A DNA stretch of 64,000 bases from Roseomonas sp. GTDB lineage: Bacteria > Pseudomonadota > Alphaproteobacteria > Acetobacterales > Acetobacteraceae. The notes below the pieces were generated by a model. It was not told the DNA's origin. It saw nothing but the letters and a program-made list of their open reading frames with translations, and ran no database searches. Positions 1 to 7,809 of this stretch are shown here, piece by piece (position 1 is the first letter of the stretch; every line of letters begins with the position of its first letter). The position numbers were made by a program, and so were the translations under genes. The stretch spans positions 62,001 through 126,000 of the forward strand of contig JADCFA010000004.1 in NCBI GenBank assembly GCA_020249775.1, given 5' to 3'.

Positions 1-74
1 ACAGTGCAACCGGCCAGCGCCATAGCGCCAAGCAGCGCCAGGGCGCGCCGCGAAAACCGAGCGGATAAGAACAT
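1..74 (-). CDS. Lipoprotein, N-terminal fragment (runs off the window)
   Basis: Only the first 24 codons are present. They encode a positively charged start, a hydrophobic stretch and a lipobox reading L-A-G-C, so the product is probably exported and lipidated at that cysteine (residue 23). A ribosome binding site (GAAAGGGG) lies about 6 bases upstream of the ATG, which fixes the start. The rest of the gene lies beyond the left edge, so no function can be given. Confidence 0.7.
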   Translation of the reverse strand, partial: MFLSARFSRRALALLGAMALAGCT

Positions 75-211
75 GACAGCCCCTTTCAACAGCAGAAGTC
101 TTCTGCCTGATGGGGTGTCTCCTGGCAGGGCCACCGCGCGCATTCCATGATCGAAATCAATTTCGCGGCGAATAGAGATCAGCGGCGGTTCGGCAGAGAC
201 CTGATCGGGCC

Positions 212-397
212 TTACGCCTTTCTCTCCCCCTTATCGGGCAAAGGCCGCATGGCGCGAAGCTGCGCGGCCAACGCCCCCTGCCCGGCCAATTCCGCGAGCA
301 AGGCCGCTTCTTCCCGCGCGGCTTCAAAGCCCAGGCGATAGCCAGCATAGGTCGCCTGATCGAGGCTTTGGCCCAAGGCCTTGCCGATGGCTTGCAT
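212..397 (-). CDS. Small hypothetical protein (61 aa)
   Basis: Start chosen at the internal ATG because a strong site (AAGGGGGAAG) lies about 7 bases upstream; the same frame stays open further 5', but that part overlaps the neighbouring secreted-protein gene and looks like shadow sequence. The product is mostly alpha-helical and alanine/leucine-rich (MQAIGKALGQSLDQATYAGY at the N-terminus), with no signal peptide or membrane segment. It starts 29 bases after the stop of the Cys-repeat protein gene and is probably cotranscribed with it. No family recognised. Confidence 0.55.
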   Translation of the reverse strand: MQAIGKALGQSLDQATYAGYRLGFEAAREEAALLAELAGQGALAAQLRAMRPLPDKGERKA

Positions 398-426
398 GAA
401 TGGCTTCCCCCTTGTTAGCGGCGCGT

Positions 427-732
427 TTACCGCCCCTTGCAATACCCCGCACCAGCATGGCTGGTGCCGGATGGGCAGGTCCCGCCCCGGCTTGGCACAT
501 ATTCCGTCCGCCCATCTGTCCGGCAATAGCCCGCGCCCGCATGGCTGGTGCCGGAAGGGCAAGACCCGTTCTGCGCCGCGACAAACCCCGCGCCGGCGGA
601 GGATCGGCAATAGCCGGACCCCGCATGGCTGGAACCCGATGGGCAGGACCCGTTATGCGCCGGGACCATTTGCTGCGCGACGGCAGCGCTGGCGGTGATG
701 AGCAATGCAAGAAACGTAGCGCGGAGTAACAT
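427..732 (-). CDS. Small secreted protein with three CPSG...GYC repeats
   Basis: The 101-residue product begins with a signal peptide (hydrophobic residues 2-18, cleavage likely after AVA). The mature part is three near-identical repeats of about 16 residues, each of the form (N/G)G(S/T)CPSG(S/T)SHAG(S/A)GYC, separated by 10-11 variable residues. Each repeat carries two cysteines, so three disulphides or three metal or ligand sites are possible. The start was put at the second ATG because AAGGA lies 8 bases before it. CPSG-GYC motifs occur in small exported proteins of unknown role in proteobacteria; no biochemical function can be claimed. A 61-aa gene follows directly. Confidence 0.75.
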   Translation of the reverse strand: MLLRATFLALLITASAAVAQQMVPAHNGSCPSGSSHAGSGYCRSSAGAGFVAAQNGSCPSGTSHAGAGYCRTDGRTEYVPSRGGTCPSGTSHAGAGYCKGR

Positions 733-948
733 CGGGCGATCCTTCATTTGCCTGAGACAAGAAAAGCCGCAGATCGGGGTAATTTCATGACACGCTTAGC
801 GCAGCGCAGGAAGGCACGACCGCAGAACGCCTTGTCCTCGATAAATGGCATTGTCATCGCTGGTTATTCCGTCCTCCGTGATCTGATCGAATTCAGGGAT
901 GCCAGAGAATCCGCAAAACACCCCTCCAACCCTCACGGATAGCGTCAT

Positions 949-1614
949 TCAATCATGAATCTTGTTGAGGTTCAGCTCGGCACCCCAAGACAAATCCTGG
1001 CGGCCGAGTACGTTCCTGATTCCATAGCGCTCAAATGTTTCAGGCCGAGGCACCAAAAAATGATACGGCACGCCGTCACCCATGCCCTTATCAGGCTTCT
1101 GAGTGCGTTCAAAAAGAGCTTGATCGACGCCCGCACGTTCCAAGTATTTTTGCTCAATCCCCGCCAAAGCCATGAAGCGCGCATGGAGTTCAGAAATTTG
1201 CTGATCAGATAACCCGCCCTCCTCCTTAAATTTTCTTGCCACCTCATGCCAATCCTGCGCCATCAAAGCCGTTAAATTCCCATGAAATCCGACCCAGCCT
1301 CTGCGAATTTCCTTGTTTAATCCGGCAGTGAACAAGTAATTTGCGCATGATGATGCGCAAATGCCATCCACGATCACCGTCAATTGCCTAGGTAGTAAAT
1401 GGCTTGCAAGACGGACCCCGACCTCGACATCACCACCTTTGGAGTCAAGATACAAAATTCTGTCATCTGGGCTAAGGATAGCCTCTAATCTTTCAAAATC
1501 ACCCTGTTGAATATCGCCTCTAAACCTAATCGCGTTGTGGTCGATTCGCTCCCAGGTTCCGCCATTCGCAGAAAGCGAACACAGGAGCATTACAAACACC
1601 ATTGGTTTGATCAT
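949..1614 (-). CDS. Exported ClpP/crotonase-fold protein, possible serine hydrolase
   Basis: A 221-residue product with an N-terminal signal peptide (MIKPMVFVMLLCSLSANGGT), then a ClpP-like pattern: SKGGD at residues 58-62, as in the oxyanion-hole glycine segment, CASSCANY at 86-93, where a nucleophilic serine would sit, and an HG pair at 111. This resembles the COG3904-type periplasmic proteins related to ClpP and SppA. Start set at the ATG preceded by GGGGA about 8 bases upstream. Base composition is clearly more AT-rich than the flanking genes (many A/T third positions), which suggests recent acquisition. No partner genes are nearby. Proteolytic activity is inferred from motifs only. Confidence 0.65.
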   Translation of the reverse strand: MIKPMVFVMLLCSLSANGGTWERIDHNAIRFRGDIQQGDFERLEAILSPDDRILYLDSKGGDVEVGVRLASHLLPRQLTVIVDGICASSCANYLFTAGLNKEIRRGWVGFHGNLTALMAQDWHEVARKFKEEGGLSDQQISELHARFMALAGIEQKYLERAGVDQALFERTQKPDKGMGDGVPYHFLVPRPETFERYGIRNVLGRQDLSWGAELNLNKIHD

Positions 1615-1767
1615 CGCGTGTCCCCAGCTTGACTGATGGTCCTTGAACCCACTGGAAGGGACGCGCGGCACGCAGCGGCATTGCCCGGTGACCCTTCATA
1701 TGCCTCGGACAAGCAAAGCCCCATAGGGAAGTTGATCCGTGCCCCCCTTATGGCGCGGAAGGGTAAA

Positions 1768-2970
1768 TCACACCCTTTCCAGCACTGTCGCAATCCCCTG
1801 CCCCACGCCGATGCACATGGTCGCCAAAGCGCGCTTCAGCTTGCGTTCCTGCATTTCATGCGTGGCGGTTGCGATCAGCCGCGCGCCGCTCATGCCCAGG
1901 GGATGGCCAAGCGCAATCGCGCCACCATTCGGGTTCACCCGCGCATCATCATCGGCAATGCCAAGCCCGCGCAGCACGGCCAGGCCCTGCGCGGCGAAGG
2001 CTTCATTCAATTCAATCACATCCATCTGGTCTTGTGTCATGCCAAGGCGCGCGAACAGTTTTTGCGTCGCCGGCACCGGGCCAATCCCCATGACGCGCGG
2101 CGCGCAGCCCGCTGTCGCCACGCCGACAAAGCGCGCCAGCGGCGTCAGCCCATGGCGCTTGGCCGCTGTTTCACTCGCGATGATCAGCGCGCAGGCACCA
2201 TCATTCACACCCGAGGCATTGCCTGCGGTTACCGAGCCATCCGGCTTCACCACTGGCTTTAACTTGCCAAGCGCCTCCATGGAGGTTTCGCGCGGATGTT
2301 CATCAACGCTCACCACCACCGGATCTCCCTTGCGGGAAGGGATGGTGACGGGCACGATTTCCTTCGCCAGCCGGCCATTCTTCTGCGCCGCTGCCGCGCG
2401 TGACTGGGAACGCAGCGCCATGGCGTCCTGATCTTCGCGCGCGATATTGTGATCGGCGGCGACATTCTCCGCTGTTTCCGGCATGGAATCCGTCCCGTAG
2501 CGCTTATGCATGGCCGGGTTCACGAAGCGCCAGCCAATGGTCGTGTCATAAATCGCATTGCTGCGTGAAAAGGCGCTTTCGGCCTTGGGCATCACGAAGG
2601 GTGCACGGGACATGCTTTCAACACCGCCCGCGATCATCAATTCCGCTTCTCCGGCGCGGATGGCGCGCGCGGCAATGCCCACCGCATCCATCCCCGAACC
2701 GCAAAGCCGGTTCACCGTGCTCCCGGGAATGGCTTGCGGCAGGCCGGCCAGCAGCAGCGCCATGCGCGCCACATTGCGGTTATCCTCACCCGCCTGATTG
2801 GCGCAGCCGAAAATCACGTCATCCACCGCCGCCCAATCAACGGATGGGTGGCGTTCCATCAGCGCCTTCAGCGGCACCGCGCCAAGATCATCCGTGCGCA
2901 CGGCAGAAAGGCTGCCGCCATAGCGGCCAATCGGGGTGCGCAAGGCAGCGCAGATGAATGCTTCAGGCAT
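1768..2970 (-). CDS. pcaF: Acetyl-CoA C-acyltransferase, 3-oxoadipyl-CoA thiolase type
   Basis: Thiolase of 400 residues, the usual length. The active-site cysteine lies in NRLCGSGMDA (about residue 90) and the C-terminal catalytic segments are NPNGGAIALGHPLG and CIGVGQG. The stretch DTTIGWRFVNPAMHKRYG followed by DSMPETAENVA is typical of the PcaF/PaaJ branch, which cleaves 3-oxoadipyl-CoA to succinyl-CoA and acetyl-CoA at the end of aromatic degradation. No other beta-ketoadipate gene is in the window, so a broader beta-ketothiolase role stays possible. It lies 91 bases downstream of a Bug receptor on the same strand. Confidence 0.85.
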   Translation of the reverse strand: MPEAFICAALRTPIGRYGGSLSAVRTDDLGAVPLKALMERHPSVDWAAVDDVIFGCANQAGEDNRNVARMALLLAGLPQAIPGSTVNRLCGSGMDAVGIAARAIRAGEAELMIAGGVESMSRAPFVMPKAESAFSRSNAIYDTTIGWRFVNPAMHKRYGTDSMPETAENVAADHNIAREDQDAMALRSQSRAAAAQKNGRLAKEIVPVTIPSRKGDPVVVSVDEHPRETSMEALGKLKPVVKPDGSVTAGNASGVNDGACALIIASETAAKRHGLTPLARFVGVATAGCAPRVMGIGPVPATQKLFARLGMTQDQMDVIELNEAFAAQGLAVLRGLGIADDDARVNPNGGAIALGHPLGMSGARLIATATHEMQERKLKRALATMCIGVGQGIATVLERV

Positions 2971-3061
2971 GATGGCGTTTCCCTAAACCAAAGCGCGCGA
3001 TCCGCCGTGATGGATCACGCGTTGCACGCCCATCATCACGCATTAAGCGCTTCTTGCCAAT

Positions 3062-4039
3062 TCACTCGGCGCGGATATTCGCCTCCCGCGCGATGCGGGT
3101 CCAGATTTCGCGATCCTTGACCAGCGTCTCCCGCACTTCGGCGCCGGGCGCGAAGGCGGGGAAAGTGCCGAAGCCAAGCAGGGTTTGCGGCAGATCGGTA
3201 TTTTCCATGGTCCAGCGCATGGCATCTTCCAGGCGCTGCAAAATGGCGGGCGATGTGGCCGCCGGCGCGGCCAGCGCATTCCAGGAGGTGAATTCGTAAC
3301 CCGGCACCCCGGCCTCATCTACCGTTGGCACATCGGGCAGGTTCGGGTGGCGCTGGCGCGATGTCATGGCAAGCACGCGGATGCGCCCTGCTTCATGCGC
3401 ACCGCGCATCAGCCCATAGCCATCCACCATCATCTGCACGCGCCCGCCGAGCAAATCCTGCAAGGCCGGGCCGCTGCCGCGATAGGGCACATGAACAATG
3501 TCAACGCCCGTGCGGCGCACCAGAATTTCAAAGGCGAAATGCGGCACGCCGCCCGAACCGCCGGAGCCGAAATTCAACTCACCAGGGCGGCGACGCGCGA
3601 TATCGAGTAATTCCTGTAGCGTACGCGCCGGGAAATCCGCCGGCACCGCGATGGCAAGCGGGCCCAGGGTGACGCGGCTGATGAAGGCGAAATCACGCAA
3701 AGTATCGAAGCCGGGATTGGGAAATAGCGCCTGCGTCGTGTAATTGCCGACATTGCCAAAGAACAACGTATAGCCATCGGGTGCCGATTTCGTCACGTGA
3801 TCCATGGCGATATTGCCATTATTCCCGGCGCGATTATCAATCACTACCTGCTGGCCGAGCCTTTGACTAAGGCGCTGAAAGGTGGGCCGGCCGATCGTGT
3901 CCACCCCACCGCCGGGCGGGAAGCCGATCACCACCCGCACGGCGCGACTTGGATAATCCCCTTGCGCGATGGCCGGCAGGGGCAGTGCAGCGCCCAGCCC
4001 ACCGAGCAAAAGGTGACGACGCTTGAACTCTCTCCGCAT
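3062..4039 (-). CDS. Bug/TctC-family tripartite tricarboxylate receptor
   Basis: Extracytoplasmic solute receptor of 325 residues. The start is the ATG preceded by GGGAGAAAG. An arginine-rich leader (RREFKRRHLLLGG) ends in PAIAQG and looks Tat- or Sec-exported. The body has the Bug family hallmarks: YPSRAVRVVIGFPPGGGVDT (first ligand loop), VVIDNRAGNNGNIA, APDGYTLFFGN and VDIVHVPYRGSGPA. The family binds carboxylated ligands such as citrate, glutamate, nicotinate or terephthalate. No TctA/TctB genes are nearby, so the receptor is an orphan with unknown ligand. The PcaF-type thiolase downstream hints at an aromatic-acid link. Confidence 0.85.
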   Translation of the reverse strand: MRREFKRRHLLLGGLGAALPLPAIAQGDYPSRAVRVVIGFPPGGGVDTIGRPTFQRLSQRLGQQVVIDNRAGNNGNIAMDHVTKSAPDGYTLFFGNVGNYTTQALFPNPGFDTLRDFAFISRVTLGPLAIAVPADFPARTLQELLDIARRRPGELNFGSGGSGGVPHFAFEILVRRTGVDIVHVPYRGSGPALQDLLGGRVQMMVDGYGLMRGAHEAGRIRVLAMTSRQRHPNLPDVPTVDEAGVPGYEFTSWNALAAPAATSPAILQRLEDAMRWTMENTDLPQTLLGFGTFPAFAPGAEVRETLVKDREIWTRIAREANIRAE

Positions 4040-4777
4040 TGGCTTTCTCCCGACTTTTGCTGGAGTTGCCAAAGAAGCCTATGCAGTCAGCAGCTGGGTC
4101 GTCAATGAAGATGTGCACGCCACTGGTTGAGCGCCCTGGCGTAGCACCTTCGCGGATCAGGTTTTGATGCTCGACAACCAGCCATTCGCGGGACAATGAA
4201 GCTTAACCGTTCAGTATTTGCAGTTCGAATGGAATCTGATTTGCTCGGCGCTGCAAAAATCGTAATCGCGCACTGCCTTCAGCCTCACCCCCCGCCGCGT
4301 CATCGGTATCGTCAGGCTCGTCCCAAACAATCCCTCGGGACAGGCTTGTTCAGCATTACCTCCGCCTGCAGAAGCCTTAAATTCACATTCTTGCCTTGAA
4401 ACTGCGGCAACCAGCGCGCATCATAAACCTAGAACCCGCCCGGCTTGGCCTTCAGCCCTTAAAGCGTCGCGGGGCTGAGGCCGCAATTGCGGCAGCGACC
4501 TGCCATCGCCATCCCAGGTTCCCGTGCGTCAAGCATGCCAGTGGTATGAAACACAAAAGAAAGTTTTTCCCTGCAGCTTCCCCTCCCTTCTTGCTCAAGT
4601 GACCCCTACGCCCGAATCAGGCGTGATTCTGGAGAGGGGGGATCGAGCAGCCCGTATCGCCGCGAAATCCAAGCCTTTCCAAAAAGCCCTTGCGGCCCGT
4701 GCCTTTCTTGCAGATATAACGGAGCAGCGTCAGGGCCGCGCCAAAACGTGCCGCCACTGGCCCTGGCAGGAGGTTGC
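4040..4777. other. Long stretch with no intact gene
   Basis: This 738-base interval between a Bug receptor and yggT carries no convincing gene. On the minus strand one frame reads sensibly across about 80 codons (roughly 4312-4560) but is interrupted by two in-frame stops, one at 4429-4431. The part 4312-4428 encodes a peptide starting V-Y-D-A-R-W-L-P. This may be a decayed gene, but I recognise no family. Short frames on the plus strand lack ribosome sites and look like noise. Confidence 0.4.
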
Positions 4778-5083
4778 ATGCACGCGTTGTTCTGGCTGAT
4801 TGATTCCGCGCTCAGCCTTTTTGTCTGGGCGCTCATTATCGGGGCCATTGTCTCGCTGCTGATTGCCTTCAATGTGCTGGATACGCGCAATCGCGCCGTC
4901 TGGGCGATTGCCGATTTCTTTCATCGGCTGACCGAACCTGCGCTCCGCCCCATTCGGCGCTTCATGCCCAATCTGGGGGGTATTGATATCTCCCCGGTCG
5001 TGCTGATCCTGCTGCTGCAGGCCGCGCGCATTTTGCTGGGCGAAATCCAATATGGCCTGCTTGGCAGCAGTATCGTCCGATGA
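4778..5083 (+). CDS. yggT: YggT family integral membrane protein
   Basis: A 101-residue protein with two hydrophobic helices (about residues 8-30 and 70-90) separated by a soluble loop containing the conserved RIPxxP-like segment, here LTEPALRPIRRFMPNLGGID. YggT (CcmB-like) proteins are inner-membrane proteins of poorly defined function, linked to osmotic adaptation or cell division. The start is the ATG with AGGAGG about 5 bases upstream; a longer frame exists but has no such site. The stop overlaps the next gene by 4 bases (ATGA), and a DUF167 gene and folD follow, a common alphaproteobacterial order. Confidence 0.9.
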   Translation: MHALFWLIDSALSLFVWALIIGAIVSLLIAFNVLDTRNRAVWAIADFFHRLTEPALRPIRRFMPNLGGIDISPVVLILLLQAARILLGEIQYGLLGSSIVR

Positions 5084-5385
5084 CCGGCTTCTGGCGCGCG
5101 GAGGCCTCAGCGCTTCTGGTGCGCGTCAAGGTTCAGCCGAAATCCCGCCGCCCGGGGCTTGAGGGGCTTCGGATCGCCCTGGATGGACCCCGGCTTCGGG
5201 TGGCGGTGGCCGAAGCGCCGGAAGATGGCCGCGCCAATAGGGCGGTTTGCGCCGCACTCGCCAAGGCGCTTGGCCTGCCGGCATCCGCTGTGGAAATCGC
5301 CCAAGGGCTGGCGGCGCGCGACAAGACGCTGCGTGTTTCGGGCGATCCCGTCCTGCTTATCCCGAAGATCGAGGCATTGGCATGA
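5080..5385 (+). CDS. yggU: DUF167 (YggU) family protein
   Basis: A small cytoplasmic protein of 101 residues. It has the family signatures [11 protein letters not shown] near residue 15, the [13 protein letters not shown] loop at about 44-56, and the [13 protein letters not shown]...KTLRVSG C-terminal part. DUF167 proteins are widespread and frequently follow yggT; their biochemical role is not established. It overlaps yggT and folD by 4 bases at each end (ATGA), so the three genes are almost certainly one transcript with coupled translation. Confidence 0.9.
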   Translation: MTGFWRAEASALLVRVKVQPKSRRPGLEGLRIALDGPRLRVAVAEAPEDGRANRAVCAALAKALGLPASAVEIAQGLAARDKTLRVSGDPVLLIPKIEALA

Positions 5386-6233
5386 CCGCACATATTCTTG
5401 ACGGCAAGGCGCTTGGCGCCCGGCTGCGGGCCGGCTTGGCGGCGCGTATCGCGGGGCTGTCCTTCAAGCCGGGGCTGCGCGTTGTGCGTGTGGGCGAAGA
5501 CCCCGCCAGCGGCGTTTATGTCCGCAATAAGGATCGCGCGGCGCTGGAAGCCGGATTTGACAGCGCGACAGTGCATTTGCCCGCAGCCACCAGCGAAGCG
5601 ACGCTTCTGGCCGAAATCGCCCGCCTGAATGCGGATCCGGCGGTGGATGGGATTCTGGTGCAACTCCCCCTGCCCAACCATATCCGCACCGAGGCTGCCA
5701 TCGCCGCGGTGGATCCCGCCAAGGATGTGGATGGGTTTCATCCCCTTAATGCCGGGCGGCTTGCCGCCGGGCAGCCGGGCTTGGTGCCCTGCACGCCGCG
5801 CGGGGTGATGCATTTGTTGGCCGAATCAGGTGTTGCGCTACCAGGCGCGCGGGCGCTGGTGCTCGGCCGATCGCAAATTGTTGGTCGGCCCATGGCGCAA
5901 TTGCTGTTGGGGGCGGATTGCACTGTCACCATCGCCCATTCCCGAACGCGCGACCTGCCCGCCGAATGCCGCCGGGCCGAAATCCTGATCGCGGCGGCGG
6001 GCCGGGCGGAAATGGTGCGCGGCGATTGGGTCAGCCCCGGTGCCATGGTGATTGATGTCGGCATCAATCGCCTGGCGGATGGCCGGCTGGTGGGTGACGT
6101 CGCCTTCCAGGAGGCGGTGGGCCATGCCGGCGCCGTCACCCCCGTCCCGGGCGGCGTTGGGCCCATGACCATCGCCTGCCTGTTGGAAAATACCCTTGAG
6201 GCAGCGCTGGCGCGCCGGGGCATGGTGGGCTGA
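5382..6233 (+). CDS. folD: Methylenetetrahydrofolate dehydrogenase / cyclohydrolase FolD
   Basis: Bifunctional cytosolic enzyme that interconverts 5,10-methylene-THF and 10-formyl-THF using NADP. The 283 residues match the normal length. Visible motifs are [11 protein letters not shown] with the catalytic lysine (about residue 52), [23 protein letters not shown], the nucleotide-site [17 protein letters not shown] and the C-terminal [11 protein letters not shown]. The start at 5382 overlaps the upstream DUF167 stop by 4 bases, and the frame could be extended upstream only into that gene. Directly after its stop the sequence changes to an IS3 transposase remnant, so the 3' flank has been rearranged. 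Confidence 0.95.
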   Translation: MTAHILDGKALGARLRAGLAARIAGLSFKPGLRVVRVGEDPASGVYVRNKDRAALEAGFDSATVHLPAATSEATLLAEIARLNADPAVDGILVQLPLPNHIRTEAAIAAVDPAKDVDGFHPLNAGRLAAGQPGLVPCTPRGVMHLLAESGVALPGARALVLGRSQIVGRPMAQLLLGADCTVTIAHSRTRDLPAECRRAEILIAAAGRAEMVRGDWVSPGAMVIDVGINRLADGRLVGDVAFQEAVGHAGAVTPVPGGVGPMTIACLLENTLEAALARRGMVG

Positions 6234-6234
6234 T

Positions 6235-6444
6235 GAGGCATTGCCGGCGGCGTTAACGATTTCGGCCAAGATTGGCTGTTCGACGCATAGGTTGCTGGAC
6301 TGGGTCAAGCGGGCGGAAGTTGAAAGCGGCAAGCGGGCTGGCATGCCGAGCGATATGGCCGAGAAGTTGAAAGCGTTGGAACGAGAGAACGCTGAGCTGC
6401 GCCAGGCCAAAGGGATCTTGCGCAAGGCATCCGTGTATCTTGCC
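6235..6444 (+). pseudogene. IS3-family transposase OrfA remnant
   Basis: About 70 codons directly after folD read as the middle of an IS3-family OrfA: an SAKIGCSTHRLLDWVKRAEV helix-turn-helix segment, then MAEKLKALERENAELRQAK and ILRKAS, the leucine-zipper end that precedes the programmed frameshift. The N-terminus is missing; homology starts only 1-2 codons after the folD stop. No OrfB or terminal inverted repeat was found, so this is a dead fragment. It abuts a broken metallohydrolase gene and marks an old insertion/deletion event. Confidence 0.8.
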
Positions 6445-6448
6445 TGTC

Positions 6449-6695
6449 TTTGTGGACGATACGCTCTTCATGCATGATTACGGGACGGCGCGCGCATAAC
6501 CCGCATGTCAAAGATGGCGTGACCGAGGATGAATTCGTAGCCTTCCGCCAGGCGCGCGATGCGAAGCTGGCCGCACCCACGCTGTTGTTGCCCTCGATCC
6601 AGGTGAATATCCACGCCGGGCGCTTTCCGGAGGCCGAGAGCAATGGCGTGCGGTATCTGAAGATACCGGTGAAGGCACGCGCCGGGCTTGCGTGA
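6449..6695 (+). pseudogene. Collapsed metallo-beta-lactamase-fold hydrolase (persulfide dioxygenase type)
   Basis: Two pieces of an ETHE1/Blh-like metallohydrolase are joined in different frames. Bases 6452-6493 encode VDDTLFMHDYGTAR, normally followed by a cysteine-aspartate metal segment. From 6492 the adjacent frame continues AHNPHVKDGVTEDEFVAFRQ and ends in LPSIQVN...NGVRYLKIP, the usual C-terminus. About 40 residues are missing between the pieces, and the whole N-terminal half, with the HTHxHxDH zinc motif, is gone where the IS3 fragment begins. In the intact family the enzyme oxidises glutathione persulfide. This copy cannot be functional. Confidence 0.75.
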
Positions 6696-6774
6696 AGCGG
6701 CGCCTTCCGGCTTGAGTGAGGGTTCAAGATAAAGCTGCCCCTTGGGGCAGGAAGTTTCAGGGAGGAAAACAAGG

Positions 6775-7767
6775 ATGATGCGACGGTTTTTGCTTGGGGC
6801 GGTGCTGGGCTTGGCGCTCGCCGCACCGGCCATTGCCCAAGGCCTGCCTGATCGGCCCATCACGCTGGTGAGCGGCTTTGCCCCCGGCGGTTCCACCGAC
6901 ATCACCGCGCGGCTATTGGCAGAGCGCATGCAGGCGCATATGGGGGCCAATGCGCGCGTGGTGGTGGAAAACCGCCCCGGCGCTTCCGGCACGGTGGCTG
7001 CGGAATGGCTGCGTCGGCAGCCCGCCGATGGCACAGTGCTGATGCTGAATGAGGCATCTTCCCACGGGCTGATCCCCGCCGCCATGCAGGGCGGTACGCG
7101 CTATGACCCGATTGCGGATTTCACCCATATCGCCATTGCCGCCAATGGCCCATTGATTCTGGTGGCAGCGCCGAATTTCCCCGCCGGCACAGCGGCGGAA
7201 GCGGTGGCGAAGCTCCGCGCCGGGCCGCAGGATAACATGCCCTATGCATCATCCGGCGTTGGATCCATGCCGCATTTCGCGGCTGAGGCGGTGGCAGTTT
7301 CCCTGGCTCTGGGTGGCAAATTCTCCCATGTGCCGTATCGGTCCGGGGGCCTGATGGTGGAATCCATTGCGCGCGGTGAAACTTCCTGGGGCGTTGCCGT
7401 ATTGGCTTCCGCCGCGGCGCAAGTGCGCGACAATCGCGTGCGCGGCATTGCCATCACTGGGCTGGAACGCTTCCCGGCCTTCCCGGATATCCCGACGCTT
7501 GCGGAATCCGGTATGCCCGGTTTTGACATTGGCAATTGGTTCGCTGTGGTGGGCCCACCGCGCATGCCGGAGGGCACCGTGACAGCGCTGAACCGCGCCA
7601 TCAACGCCGCCTTGGCAGACCCGCAATTGCGGGAGCGTTTCCTGATTGCCGGCATTTCGCCCTGGACGCGGCCGAATACACCCGCCGATGCGCGCGCCTT
7701 CTTCCAGGCGGAGCTGGCAAAATTCAAGGGTGTTGTGGAACGCACCGGCGTGAAGATGGAACAATGA
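6775..7767 (+). CDS. Bug/TctC-family tripartite tricarboxylate receptor
   Basis: Periplasmic receptor of 330 residues with a signal peptide (MMRRFLLGAVLGLALAAPAI, cleavage after AIAQ). Hallmarks: LPDRPITLVSGFAPGGSTDI, VVVENRPGASGTVAAE, FSHVPYRSGGLM and PDIPTLAESGMPGFD. A ribosome site (GGGAGG) precedes the tandem ATGs at 6775/6778; an upstream in-frame ATG lacks one. The gene stands alone, with an intrinsic terminator right after the stop and no TctAB partners. Ligand unknown; other Bug proteins bind carboxylates. Confidence 0.87.
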   Translation: MMRRFLLGAVLGLALAAPAIAQGLPDRPITLVSGFAPGGSTDITARLLAERMQAHMGANARVVVENRPGASGTVAAEWLRRQPADGTVLMLNEASSHGLIPAAMQGGTRYDPIADFTHIAIAANGPLILVAAPNFPAGTAAEAVAKLRAGPQDNMPYASSGVGSMPHFAAEAVAVSLALGGKFSHVPYRSGGLMVESIARGETSWGVAVLASAAAQVRDNRVRGIAITGLERFPAFPDIPTLAESGMPGFDIGNWFAVVGPPRMPEGTVTALNRAINAALADPQLRERFLIAGISPWTRPNTPADARAFFQAELAKFKGVVERTGVKMEQ

Positions 7768-7774
7768 TTACTAC

Positions 7775-7805
7775 GGGCGCCTGAAGCAATTTCAGGCGCC
7801 CCTTT
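7775..7805 (+). terminator. Intrinsic terminator after Bug receptor
   Basis: A perfect 11-base inverted repeat (GGGCGCCTGAA / TTCAGGCGCCC) with a 5-base loop is followed by CTTTT. It starts 7 bases after the receptor stop and also separates it from the convergent lactonase-like gene. Confidence 0.85.
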
Positions 7806-7809
7806 TATG

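Noticed and set aside
748-942. 64-codon open frame on the plus strand after the CPSG-repeat gene
   Set aside because: No ribosome site, no domain and no coding bias; likely chance in the promoter region of the minus-strand gene.
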